A stretch of 64,000 nucleotides of DNA. Source: Gnetum montanum. Lineage: Eukaryota > Streptophyta > Gnetopsida > Gnetales > Gnetaceae. The DNA lies in the NCBI GenBank assembly GCA_015680685.1, contig MNCI01005623.1:198001-262000 (forward strand), written 5' to 3'. Shown piece after piece: positions 45,709 to 56,539 of this stretch. The notes beneath the pieces were generated by a model. That model ran no database searches. It had not been told where the DNA came from and was given only the letters and a program-made list of their open reading frames with translations. A program made the position numbers and the translations under genes. Within the stretch, counting starts at the first letter, position 1; the number at the start of each line of letters is the position of its first letter.

Positions 45709-47108
45709 AGAAATTGTTGTTAGAGCTTTTGCCTTCTGTTTGAGCGCCATTCTTTAAATGAAATATCAAGGGTTTTGATTCTCCAGACGGAATTTTGCAA
45801 GCATAGATTCCTAAGTCTGCGAACTCTATAGCTCGGGATCGAATTTACTGTTTTCTTTTGTCCGGAATTGTGATCTGCAACATTTTCAGAGTCCTGCTGC
45901 TGTCGAGATTTTATTCCACATTCATTTTTAATTGCGTTGATTTTATCCTCCGGCACCAGATTTCGCTTTCTATGAAAAATCAGATTTTGTAGAGAAAATT
46001 GGATTATGTTCATGCTGGAGATAACTGCATCGCCGGCACAGTTGAGAAAAACAGATGTCAGTCACCTGGGGTTGATTTGGACTCGAAGAGGTCATTAAGA
46101 TACTTGATATAAATATAGTTTTTGGGCTTAGATTCCCCTTCTGCAAGTGAGCGAGAGGGGTAATTTTGTGTCGTAATTTGGCTGACGTCGTAGTCTTTAC
46201 CAACTGCGTTTTTTTAGTAAAGGCGATTCGAATATAACAATGCCTCAAAGTTAGTATGCTTAGGGTAGTGGTAAAAGGTTTTGAACCCAATATCTTTTAG
46301 AACCAATGTGAGATAACTAAGCTTATGACCTTAATTTCCGCTTGGGAGCTAACAAGGTTTATGTCCTTAATTTCAGCCTATGCATTTGAGAAGAATTTTT
46401 GAAGGTTGTCTTCATTACCATGGTAAATTTGGTAACAATGTGGTTGTTATAATCATTGGTCTAAGTAAAGGTCATGGCTTTAATCTCACCATGCATCATC
46501 TTACCTTCACAATGGAGAAAATTATTGGCTTCCTTCTTTGTTTAAAGTATGATGAAAGTTGTTTTTCTCATTATCAAAATAAAAACTTTTACTTGTTCAT
46601 ATGTTAAGATATACAACCAATATGATATTTTGATTTAACTTAGGAAAGAGTATATCATTGTTTCAACCACAACTCAAACATTCAAATATTGCATAAAAAA
46701 AGTTAAAGTAGTTAAGTTATACTCTCATCGCAAGTTATTTTCCTTTTTAAGTATATATTGGATAGTTAAAGTTGATATTGATATTATGTAGAAAAGTGTT
46801 ATATTTTAGCATAATGCATTACAAAGCTTAACCAATAAGCTATATGCTTTATGAAATTTGTTAAAGATTATTTGGTTCAATAATATTATAGATACATGGC
46901 ATTAAGCTACAAATAAGACATAGTTCGCTTTGGGTAGAGCATGTGGTTCATGGTAGTGCAAGTTACACATAGCCCTCTTAAAGAGGGCTTTATTGAGATA
47001 TATACCACATAGGGGCATGCTAAAAGTATATGGTGTCAAATGGACAACCAACAATAGAAAATCCTTATCCATTACTCTACCTACCTTAATAAGTTAGCCT
47101 ATGCTATT
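45709..47108. other. 3' flank of the host gene and intergenic DNA
   Basis: GC content falls gradually after about 46100. No further exon is clear, although 45709-46050 may be the 3' UTR. At about 46250-46330 a tRNA-like GCTTAGGGTAGTGGTAAAAGG and GGTTTTGAACCC hint at a SINE remnant (weak). Confidence 0.4.
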
Positions 47109-47517
47109 TGATGGGTCGCATGGGCCACGATATCACGTCTGTCACGATATCGCATCCCCTGCGATATTGCGTACAAGATATCGTAGTCTGCCGCAATGTC
47201 TATAAATAAGAAGCGTCTCTCCCTTGTTTGACAATTAGGAGTTAGAAGTAGTGAAGCTTTGGCAGTTTGATCCCTCCAGAGTTAGATTATTTTTCCAGTG
47301 TCTGCCNAGCATTAGGTTAGAACACATCATACACCTCACTCTGGACTAAACCATACGTGACAAATATAATACTAGTCCAGGTGGGAAGATAGCGAACTGC
47401 AGCCTAAGGTTAATGATCTAGGTGCCACAACTAGTCCGTCTGCAGAGTTCGACCGGATCGCGCGTGAAAACACTCGTATTCATATGGTTGAGTGTAGGGG
47501 TACCTTGCCACTTATCA
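47109..47517 (+). repeat. 5' LTR of element B with internal assembly gap
   Basis: TGATGGGTCGCATGGGCC to CCACTTATCA. GATATC array at 47128-47185 (four clear motifs), TATAAATA at 47201-47208. At the N (47307) the sequence jumps from TGTCTGCC to CATTAGGTTAG; the 3' LTR has about 405 bp between these points (52486-52890), so that much is missing here. Confidence 0.85.
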
Positions 47518-47518
47518 T

Positions 47519-47536
47519 TGGCACCGTTGCCGAGGA
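47519..47536 (+). promoter_or_regulatory. Primer-binding site of element B
   Basis: TGGCACCGTTGCCGAGGA, the best-preserved copy in this lineage, close to the tRNA-Asp complement used by plant Athila/Tat gypsy elements. Confidence 0.82.
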
Positions 47537-47657
47537 CGGTGCTAGTTATCTAGATTATTTATATCATACAAGGTCGCTGTAAAGGACTTAACGATATATC
47601 TCTTAGAAAGAAGTAATTATAAAAAGTCACATTCAAATTCACACACCACTTTAAACA

Positions 47658-49401
47658 ATGCCTCTCCTACAAGACAATAATAATGCCACACTTAGTGAGG
47701 AAGTTCAATGGAGAACCAACGAACTCTTTGACGATGAAGATTAGAGTATACAACTTGATGTGGGAGTTTCTTATAAACATCAACGAAAACAACGTCATCC
47801 TAATACACGAAAGCCTAACTTACCCGATGACGATGAACTCCCACTGGCCACTACAATCTTAACGCAAATACAAGGGGCTGTTCAAATCTCACGTAGGCAT
47901 CGTAAAGAGAGTTGTCTACCCAAGATCGATTTAAACAACTTTCCTAAATTTTTAGGAGGCTATGACTTAGATCTGCATCAACATTTATAAGCCTTCTACG
48001 ATGCCTACACATGGAATAACATTGATAATAGGTGGTAAAAACTTAAGCTCTTTCCTATGACACTCGTTGACCAAGAAAAAATATGGTATAGATCATTAAA
48101 ACCAAATTCAATACGATGCTAGTCAACAATGGTAGAAGCCTTTAATGACAAATATCAAACCTATGCAAGAGTGTCAGCCTTGAGGAAACAAATCCAAGGA
48201 TGGAAACAAGCAAAACATGAACCCTTGGACATGGCCTTAGAAAGATATTATGCACTGTTAAACAACTGTCCAGGCCATGGGTTTTCCGAGGAAAGGCTAA
48301 TGTACCATATCATTGATGGGCTACGTAATGAAACAAGAGAGACCTTAGGAGTATATGCCCAAGGTCAACTATACGAACTATGAATCCATCAAATCCAAGA
48401 GCTTATTAAGTGGGTAGCAAAAGAAGAAGGAGAAATAGCTCAATGGGAGTGTTGAAAAACATCAACGAGACCAAAAAATCAACTCAACAAAGGTCCATGA
48501 TCATAAAAAGGAGAAATCAACCAATCTCAAGGTGAAAACATCATCTCTGCCAATACAACAATCATTAGAAGAAGCTGAGGCAAAGATCAATAAGATGTTG
48601 GAATGGATGTATCAAAAGTGTGGAGAATATATCAACATCATTGGAGATAGAGTTTTGACAACCTAAGAAGCAGGACAAAACATTAAACATTCGGAGAAAA
48701 AGAATGAAGGGAATAAGCGCTCAACTGCCAATCATACGTATGAATGCAACATATGCCTGTATAATCACCCCAAGGGCCAATGCCCAGTATTGTTACATTT
48801 ATAGGAGCATTGGGGAAGCATGTTACATCTAGAGTTCGTGCAAAGATACTGTGTTCGATCACAGTGGAAAAAATCCCAGTCGTGGGGGAGACCACCACTA
48901 AACTAGAGGCACCTTTCATATTGTCTGAATCCAAATGCTTATCAAGTTCAACATCTTGTTCCTCCAACTGGGCCAATGCACTTTATCTCACCACAATACC
49001 ATTCTCCTCCATACTATCAACCCATGCCTCCAACACAACCACCACCTTTTGCACCTTATACGCCTCCTAACTTTCAACATTCTCATCCTTTCCCTCCTTC
49101 CATAGTGTCGTCAACTGTTCCTAAGGTGCCTGCACCACAACAACAAACCATAAACAACACTTGTGCTACTTCTACCAATAGCAGTGAAAAGCCTCCTCGA
49201 CATCCAAAGTATCCCTTCTTTAAACATGGCCATAAGAAGGGACAACATAATTCTGAGGCCACTGTATCTTCTGACTCAGCACAAGTCCCACACTGTGGTG
49301 CACCCTTACCTTTGAACCCAACACCTCATGTAACTTCATCAGGGCCACTAACTCACACTCCAACAATCATCTGGCCCAATGAACACAGACATGAAGAGTG
49401 A
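47658..49401 (+). pseudogene. Gag of element B
   Basis: MPLLQDNNNATLSEEVQWRT at 47658 begins the protein. The core contains KIDLNNFPKFLGGYDLDLHQHL, EKIWYRSL, STMVEAFNDKYQTYARVSAL, EPLDMALERYYALLNN and GFSEERLMYHI, then a TGA at 48381-48383 shared with element A. After a frameshift near 48450 the zinc knuckle CNICLYNHPKGQC follows (about 48750-48790), then a proline-rich tail PPYYQPMPPTQPPPF (48976-49401). Other stops include TAG at 48121. The domain order and role are the same as gag of A. Confidence 0.8.
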
Positions 49402-51479
49402 CAACCCGATCCTTGCATACCATCTAACAGTCTCAAACATCATAGTGGGTCAACTCATTATTCGGGAACTACATCGTACAAAGTGCCCCACTATGCTTAC
49501 TATAATCAAGTGTGTGAACCTTGAGGGGATAAGTATGATCGAGCCCCAATACTTCCAACATGCAANNNNNNNNNTCTGTGGGAGTTATCATGCAACGTGG
49601 TTGTACTAAGATCCTTGTAGATCTAATGAAAAATGGAAGTAAGAGTAATCAAAAGGGCACTCGAAAGTCAAACGTTGTTCTAGGGGGTCCTAATGGAAAG
49701 ACATGCACCCACGCTTGAAGGTTGGCAATTTCTCTGGATTCAATATTCAAAAAAAAAAACCAAGAGAAAAGAAAAAGAAGAAAAGTTTCACAAAACAAAA
49801 ATCACTCCTCCCTTGGACGAAATGCCAAGTGATTGTACGCCTTGTTGTTATGGTACTCTCATAGTTGTTCATCATGGGATGAAACAATGCGATGTCACTG
49901 ATTAGAAGGATGGACTTGGTCCTGATCTTGGAACGACGGGTTAATGACACATTAATCATGCTTTTCACACAGGATTCACTATGCCCTGGGTCAGTTACCT
50001 CATGTCCCAATCTCTATGATCCCTTTCTATACTTCGTCTCATCTCACTGTTCATGTAATTGTAGCTTGTGTCCCGTGTAGCACTCGAAAGTCGAATGCTA
50101 TTCTAGGGGCTCCCATTGGAAAGACATGCACCCATGCCTGAAGGTTGGCAATTTCTCTGGATTCAATATTCAGAGAAAAAAAAAACCAAGAGAAAAGAAA
50201 AAGAAGAAAAGTGCCACAAAACAAAAATCACTCCTCCCTTGGACGAAACGCCAAGTGATTGTACACCTTGTTGTTATGGTACTCTCATAGTTGTTCATCA
50301 TGGGATGAAATAGTGCAATGTTTCTGATTAGAAGGATGGACTTGGTCCTGATCTTGGAACGACGGGTTAATGACATGTTAATCATGTTTTTCATGTAGGA
50401 TTCACTATGCCCTAGGTCAGTTACCTCATGTCCCAATCTCTATGATCCCTTTCTATACTTTGTCTCATCTCACTGTTCATGTAATTGTAGCTCGTGTCCC
50501 GTGTAGCATAGAATTTTCATCTCATTCCGGTGATATTTACATGTGTGTGTTTTGTGGAGTTAGTGCAAATTACATTTAACCCTTCTAGTGCCCACGGACA
50601 CTTTAAGTGTGGTTACACAAGGGCATTATAAGTTGGAACCTGCTTTGGGGAGGATCCACTTGTGTAATCTTTTGTAATTTTCACTTATGACACAGCTCAC
50701 ACACATCATTTATTACCCTCAGCATATTGTTCATGATATTTTTTCCCTTATTACTATCCTTCGGTTCAACGTCCCTATGAATCATCACATAGCCTTTTTC
50801 TCTATCACCCAAGGTCCTTATTGATAAAACCCACAGATCATTATTCATGCCTTTAAAACCATCTAATTACTTGAAAACCCCTTAACAATCATCAAGATGT
50901 CCTTAGTTTACATCATTTAATTTCAAAGAAATATTAAAAATTCAGTACATTCTCTAAGTGCCCTAACTTCAATGAAAAAATATATATGTGACCCCCCTGT
51001 GCTAATCAACATCATTTGCAATTGTTCATGCAGGGGAAGTTTTTCAATTCCTCTCTACGACTCGCGATTGTGAGTCCCTTGCTTTCATATCCATAACTCG
51101 CTTGCTGGTACTCCGATTTTCATTCCGTTTGAACTTACTTGAACTCAAAGTATTCAGCTTAGTCATGCGGGAGGGGCACATGCCGAATAGTGCATAAATT
51201 TTTTAAATTCCTCATCACCCAAAGGACATTATTAAGGGTAATTAGTTATAAAATAAAGAATAAAATGTGTCAAAAACAATTTCATCCTCTTAGCTATACC
51301 AGAAAATTAAATTGGGAAACCACCTAAGCAAAGAGGACTCAACATTATAATATTTCAGGAACATGTTCTTCCAATAATTAACGTCACACAAAAATAAAGT
51401 AAATCTATTAAGGCAAGTAGTAAGGTATAACCTAACTTTGGTAACAACCTTACTAACAATTGGTTTTGTGTGATTGCAG
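49402..51479 (+). other. Non-coding interior of element B with N gap
   Basis: Homologous to 34283-35630 of element A. N run at 49566-49574. Contains the 423-bp tandem duplication. It ends in a strong splice-acceptor-like sequence: TACTAAC branch point (51451-51457), T/G-rich stretch and GATTGCAG ending at 51479, immediately followed by the ORF2 ATG. Confidence 0.65.
49660..50505 (+). repeat. 423-bp tandem duplication inside element B
   Basis: Units 49660-50082 and 50083-50505 begin CTCGAAAGTC and are nearly identical, including an A-rich AAACCAAGAGAAAAGAAAAAG block. The corresponding sequence is single in element A (about 34730-35155). Confidence 0.85.
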
Positions 51480-52076
51480 ATGGCCTCGAAACACAGACAA
51501 CAGGAAGGTCCTACTCAAGGCACGATCGAACGATCTCAGAGAGGTGGAAGAAAAGATCCTACTGGAAAACATGTAGAATAGGAGGAACAATCATTCAGTG
51601 TTCATCAAGAAGATCCTCCTACTGTACGGTCCGGAAAGGCAAAAGTAGGAGATACCCTCTCTGAAAGAGATGCTTGGTACTTAGGGGAAATGTACCAATT
51701 TTGACACAATAAAGAAGAAGGCACCATGGTTAAATATTGTGGTGTGATTGTTGATTTCTCTGTTCAAGCCATTTTGGAAGTATTAAACCTTCCAAATACA
51801 AGACCAAAGGTTGCTCAGAACCAGCTAGACACTTTCAGAACTGAGCAACTTAATAAACTATTGACAGAGAATAAAAGGGTGGCGAAAGAAAAAGAGAAGG
51901 CTGACTAGGATGCCTCTATGGCACAAATGCAAACTTACGCGCATGCCAAGGCACTCAAGGCCTTACAAGAGGAGAAACTCTAGGACATATTTTGATGCTA
52001 TCAAATTCTAAGACCTGGAGCACAAGAAAAGGGAAAGACACCAATGGAGAAGCCACCGCCACCAGGAACTACATGA
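51480..52076 (+). pseudogene. ORF2 of element B with plant-transposon-domain-like core
   Basis: One frame of 198 codons from MASKHRQQEGPTQGTIERSQ to PPPPGTT, with in-frame stops near 51579 and 51702, 51906, 51981 and 51993. The core has VKYCGVIVDFSVQAILEVLNLPNT, matching the VxVDFSPxAINxxLGLPN-type pattern of the putative plant transposon protein domain (PF20167-like), followed by a charged coiled coil (TEQLNKLLTENKRVAKEKEKAD). The N- and C-termini match ORF2 of element A. The role is unknown. The intron-acceptor-like sequence at the ATG suggests expression from a spliced RNA. Confidence 0.5.
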
Positions 52077-52245
52077 GTTCCAAATTTTTTGTAGTTGTAG
52101 TATTTTTCTATGTTATGTCTTCCCACACTGTGGCATTATTCCATTTATTTTTCCAATTAATAATCCCATACCTATCCACTGTGTAATCAATGGAGCTTGT
52201 TCTCTTTGTAACTCGAAGACAAGTTTTTATTCAGTCGTGGGGGTA

Positions 52246-53093
52246 TGATGATATGCGATATCGCATGGGCCGCGATATCATGTACACAATATTGCATCCG
52301 TTGCAATATCGCATCCCCCGCGATATTGCATCTTCCCCTGCGATATCGCATACGCGATATCGTAGTCCTCTGCAATGTCTATAAATAAGAAGCGGCTCTT
52401 TGTTGTTTGACAGTTAGGAGTTAGAAGTAGCGAAGCTCTGGCAGTTTGATCCCTCCAGAGTTAGATTACTTTTCTAGTGTCTGCCTACAGTGTGGTGAAT
52501 GTAATTGTATGACATTCTTTATTCAAGTGTGACGTACTTGAACATGCCCATGACCGGCAATAAAGATCGAGATTACTTCATCATTGTAGCATTCACTTTG
52601 TTTATTTATTTGTTATTTACTATTTTCTCTCTCATCCTTAAACTCCTAGAACACGGAATGAGTACGACTTGATTACGAGCATTTAAGTGTGACTACTTGG
52701 TATCCTAGTGGCGTACCTAGGATCTGCACTTGGTAATCCTAGTGGTAGTCATGCACAAAGTCCAAGATGTGTACAGTTGATCAAGGAATCGGTTGTTCAT
52801 CGCACTTAGGCTAGATTAGATTATCTTATCCTTTCCCTCCTAGCTTTGCTTAGTTAATATTATTTTGCACTGCCTTCAGGAGTAACATTAGGTTAGAACA
52901 CATCATACACCTTACTATGGACTAAACCATACGTGACAAATATAGTACTAGTCCAGGTGGGAAGATAGCAAACTGTGGCCTACGGTTAACGATCTAGGTG
53001 CCACAACTAGTCCGTCTATAGAGTTCAACTAGATCGCACGTGAAAACGCTCATATTCATATGGTTGAGTGTAGGGGTACCTCACCACTCATCA
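52246..53093 (+). repeat. 3' LTR of element B
   Basis: TGATGATATGCGATATCGC to CACCACTCATCA. The array at 52250-52364 has about seven or eight GATATC-like palindromes (several as GCGATATCGC), followed by TATAAATA at 52380-52387. The array is longer than in the 5' LTR. Confidence 0.9.
52250..52387 (+). promoter_or_regulatory. Expanded GATATC array plus TATA box in the element B LTR
   Basis: The motifs GCGATATCGC, GCGATATC, CAATATTGC, GCAATATCGC, GCGATATTGC, GCGATATCGC and GCGATATCG are spaced 11-24 bp and stop about 15 bp before the TATA box. It is the densest version of the array in this window. Confidence 0.6.
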
Positions 53094-53464
53094 CTATTGA
53101 TATAAAGACACCAAAATTATGTGGCATAAAGCTCAAAGTGGAATATTATCATCTAGGCCCTTCATTCTTGATTATCAACTTAAACATGAACATATAGAAG
53201 GATGTTCCACCATCATTGAGGAGGATATTTGCACATAGATGAACCCTTACATCATGGATTCAATCCACAATCTAAAATGCCATTTAATAAATGTAAAAGC
53301 TTCCATTTGTTTTACATGGTAGCATAGGATAAAAAGATGATATAGTAATTTATCTTAGCTTATAATCTTTGGTTTTTTTATAAATTTTTAAAAAATAAAG
53401 CCATTTATAATAATTATTGTTTAGTTAATAATATAATGAAAAGTCTAATATCAATAGTTACTTG

Positions 53465-53640
53465 TACTTTTTTTGAGGAAAAGGCAATAATTAAGCATAT
53501 GCTTACAACAATGCCCCTAGGCTAGTGTATAGTGCTTTCAATACTCATATTGGTCTTTGATCCTAGTACCTTTTGATGCAAATAAGTGCAAGCTAACCAA
53601 CTAGCCAATAGCCCATGCTCAACAGTTTTTAAATTCCTTT
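53465..53640 (-). mobile_element. tRNA-derived SINE-like repeat
   Basis: The minus strand begins near CATGGGCTATTGG and has a box A-like TGGCTAGTTGGTTAGC. A box B-like GGTACTAGGATCAAAGACC follows about 35 bp on. The body ends in CCTCAAAAAAAG. This is the layout of plant tRNA-derived SINEs. No clear TSD. Confidence 0.55.
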
Positions 53641-54214
53641 TATAGATATAGAGAGTATGCCTTATTAGAGAATGGAAGGATATTTCCTTTCTAGAATAGG
53701 GGCTAGAAGGAGTATGGAGATCCACTGAAGTTCCATACTATCTTAACCATCATTTCCTTGGAGAACTATATGGCTTTGATTCCTCATGTACTATGTCACA
53801 AGGATATGTAGACTCTTGGGGTTTTTGTCTTTGGCTTAGGTACCACCCTTTCTCTATGGAGTGGGGGTTTAAGGTTAGATGCATGTAGTATAGGGAAACG
53901 TCTTATCTCTATTAAGGATCAATGTCTTCGTATTGTGTTTGCTAGTGCTATCTATGAATGTTATACATGTTTGTTGCTTCAATATTTGTGCTTATATGAT
54001 TATCAAGTCCTCATCATGACACTCCTAACCCTTGGACTAACACGTGACATACATGTTGTAAAATCTTCTTATGCTTATAGGATCTTTAGTACATTGAGGC
54101 ATAGTCCATCTTGAGGATGCTTAAGAACACTTGGCAATTTGGGGTTAAGGGTGGTATTGAGTGGTAGTCTCTAAGGCATAGTCCAATAATTTTTTTAAAA
54201 AATATTTATATTCA

Positions 54215-54290
54215 ATGGCGCCAAATGAAAGTGAACATGTGACTTAGGGTTACCAAGCCAAAACTGTTACCACTAAGCTAACATCTTATT
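54215..54290 (-). mobile_element. SINE-like fragment
   Basis: The minus strand has TGTTAGCTTAGTGGTAACAG (box A-like) followed by GGTAACCCTAAGTCACATG. It is similar in its first half to the repeat at 37915-38075. Confidence 0.4.
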
Positions 54291-55489
54291 TATTTGGTAA
54301 CATTATTATCACCATTAGATGCCTTATCCACTATCAATTAACTTGTACAGGAGCATATAGTATGATGCACCATCATTTTAAGAACATCTTTACATAGAAA
54401 AATAATCCTTATAACTTAAGCCTTCTTAACATGACATCGAACTTACATATATGATATTTAAGAAAACATGTCTTCATATTACATGTTACCAAATAAATGA
54501 ACTAGAAGTGTAATATCATCATTGTTAGTTTATAATCTTTATTTTAATGAGTATATAAATAATAGAAGAAGGTTGAAACACTTTTTAAGTAATTGTAAAA
54601 TCATATATTACAAGATAAGATCAATAGCTATATGTGCCTTATGTTGCAACTTCTATCTAAAATCCCTAGTAATGGAGGTCAAATAACTCTTTTATTGATG
54701 CCTTAACAATAGTAGATAAACTTATCTAATTGTACCTCCCATGTTGTAAATAATAGAAAGATATTGCTTTTCTAAGTTTGGTATATGGCTTTCTTTAATA
54801 ATGTAGATATATTGCAATAATTATAAACAATAGTTCTCTAATTAAATGAGCATATATTAAATAAAAAATCTTAAAGACATATCAATTAACATAGGATTTA
54901 ACTTCACATAATTCAAATCATAAATTTATAAATGAAGGATGGATGCTAAGCTATTATTTAAAAATATTTTTATCATAGTTTGATTTTTTTTATTCAAGAA
55001 TGTTTAGAGAAATGTCTTACTAATTTACTATACTTAAAATATTTAGACTAGTGTGACGGTTGATACTTTAAACTAAATGAGGTTTAAACTTTTTCAAATT
55101 TCCATCCTTAAACCAAAACATGCTAACTATAAAGTCCTAACATGGCACACATACAAGATTCAATTTCATAATCATACATACATAGCTTAGACACATAATA
55201 TATATACCAAGTCATGACCTCTAAATGAGGGGTGTTATAACATGAAAGTTTACAACCCCTATTTTTTATGTAACATGGATTTGAATCCTATTTTTCATGG
55301 CCAAAATATGTAACAAGACAAAACTATTTGCTTCTTATCTAGATCATTTCTTAACCTTCAACATATGATACAAAAATGTAAGAAATGAATTTTATAAATA
55401 TAGCATTATCCTCTAAAATATGCCATAAAATCTAACAATATTTAACCAATATATTTTGTCACAATATTTACTACTAAGAGATATAGTCA

Positions 55490-55570
55490 AAATAGAACTT
55501 TATAACTTAGTATTACCATCAAAATTAAATCTATAACTTAGAGTTTCTAAATCAAGAGTCTTATAACTAG
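55490..55570 (-). mobile_element. SINE-like fragment cut by element C
   Basis: Reverse-strand ACTAAGTTATAAAGTTCTA and neighbouring blocks match 37965-38030. Element C begins at 55571 directly at its edge, so C probably inserted into this repeat. Confidence 0.45.
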
Positions 55571-56401
55571 TGATGAGCCATGATATCGCATCCATGATAT
55601 CGGGTACATGATATCGAAGCCTTCTAAGCAATATCGAACATCCGATATCGGGGCCTATCTTGTCACCTATAAATAAGAGGTGAGCACTCTTGGTTTGGCA
55701 ATAGTTGGTTAATTAGTCTTAGTCACTTACCTGAACTCTTGCCTTTTTCCCTTCTTAGAGTTAGAATTATTTCTGAGTGCCCACAGTATGAGTCATAAAG
55801 CAAACAGATCTTTATTCAAGCATTGTGTACCTGAGCACACCTTATGACCAGAAATTAAGACAAACTTTGTGATAAGCCTTGAAGTATTTAGAATTTCTTG
55901 TTTAATGTTATTTACAGTTATTTAATGCTTTCCTTAGTTAATTAATGTTCTCTCTCTCCTTGTTAACTTCCCCAAGTAAGCACACTCAGTACGACCACTT
56001 CGAGCATGCGTGGAACACTTGGTAACCTAGTAATGATTAGCATTTGGTAATCCTAGTAGTGTTGCACTAGTTCAGAATGTGTACGGCAAGTGGGAACGGA
56101 TGCTAGTGTTAAGACTAGTTAGAGCATAGTCAATTAGTTAAATTAAATTGGTTACTTAATTAGTTCACTTCTCCTTTTGTAGCACTAGGACATAAAACAT
56201 AAATATATGTAAAAATCATATATCTCAAGTTTACTTAACCATACAATCATGCTATACAAATAAGCTTGGAAGGACAACAATTGACTAACCTATCTGGGTT
56301 CTATAAAGGCACATAAGCACTTAGTCCTTGGAATTTGACCGAATCATACGTGTACGCTTGTATTCGTATGGTTGAGCGTAGGGATACCTTGCCACTCATC
56401 A
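55571..56401 (+). repeat. 5' LTR of element C
   Basis: TGATGAGCCATGATATCGCA to CTTGCCACTCATCA, 831 bp. GATATC array at 55582-55650 (about five motifs), TATAAATA at 55668-55675. The flanking ACTAG (55566-55570) would be the TSD, not checkable here. Confidence 0.88.
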
Positions 56402-56402
56402 T

Positions 56403-56419
56403 TGGTGCTGTTGCCAAGG
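56403..56419 (+). promoter_or_regulatory. Primer-binding site of element C
   Basis: TGGTGCTGTTGCCAAGG, a tRNA-Asp-like site with C-to-T and G-to-A changes compared with element B. Confidence 0.78.
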
Positions 56420-56539
56420 TCTTTTTTGATTACACACTAGCTAGAACTTAGGAAATCTTCACATCGTTGGAATGAACCCTTCAGGTTGGTTATCTTACAA
56501 TTAGTGAAATGAAAAGTATTGCACACTGAATAGACAACT

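Larger units (their letters stand above)
47109..53093 (+). mobile_element. Element B: second non-autonomous gypsy of the A family
   Basis: LTRs at 47109-47517 (shortened by the N at 47307) and 52246-53093 (848 bp). Perfect TSD CTATT at 47104-47108 and 53094-53098. PBS TGGCACCGTTGCCGAGGA at 47519; gag from 47658; ORF2 at 51480-52076; polypurine tract TCGTGGGGGTA at 52235-52245. As in A there is no pol. It carries a 423-bp internal tandem duplication and an N gap at 49566-49574 that hides about 430 bp present in A. Confidence 0.92.
53094..55570. other. Intergenic DNA between elements B and C with SINE-like remnants
   Basis: AT-rich, no convincing gene. Apart from the SINE-like repeats listed separately, a box-B-like GGATTTGAATCCT at about 55275 is seen. 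53750-54190 and 54300-55480 contain nothing recognisable. Confidence 0.4.

Noticed and set aside
45521-45757. Alternative 78-residue frame in exon 2 of the host gene candidate
   Set aside because: It needs no splicing but lacks an upstream ATG context, whereas the other frame links to an ATG through consensus splice sites. Not fully excluded.
46250-46330. Possible tRNA gene
   Set aside because: Only weak box A/B resemblance; no cloverleaf can be formed. At best a SINE relic.
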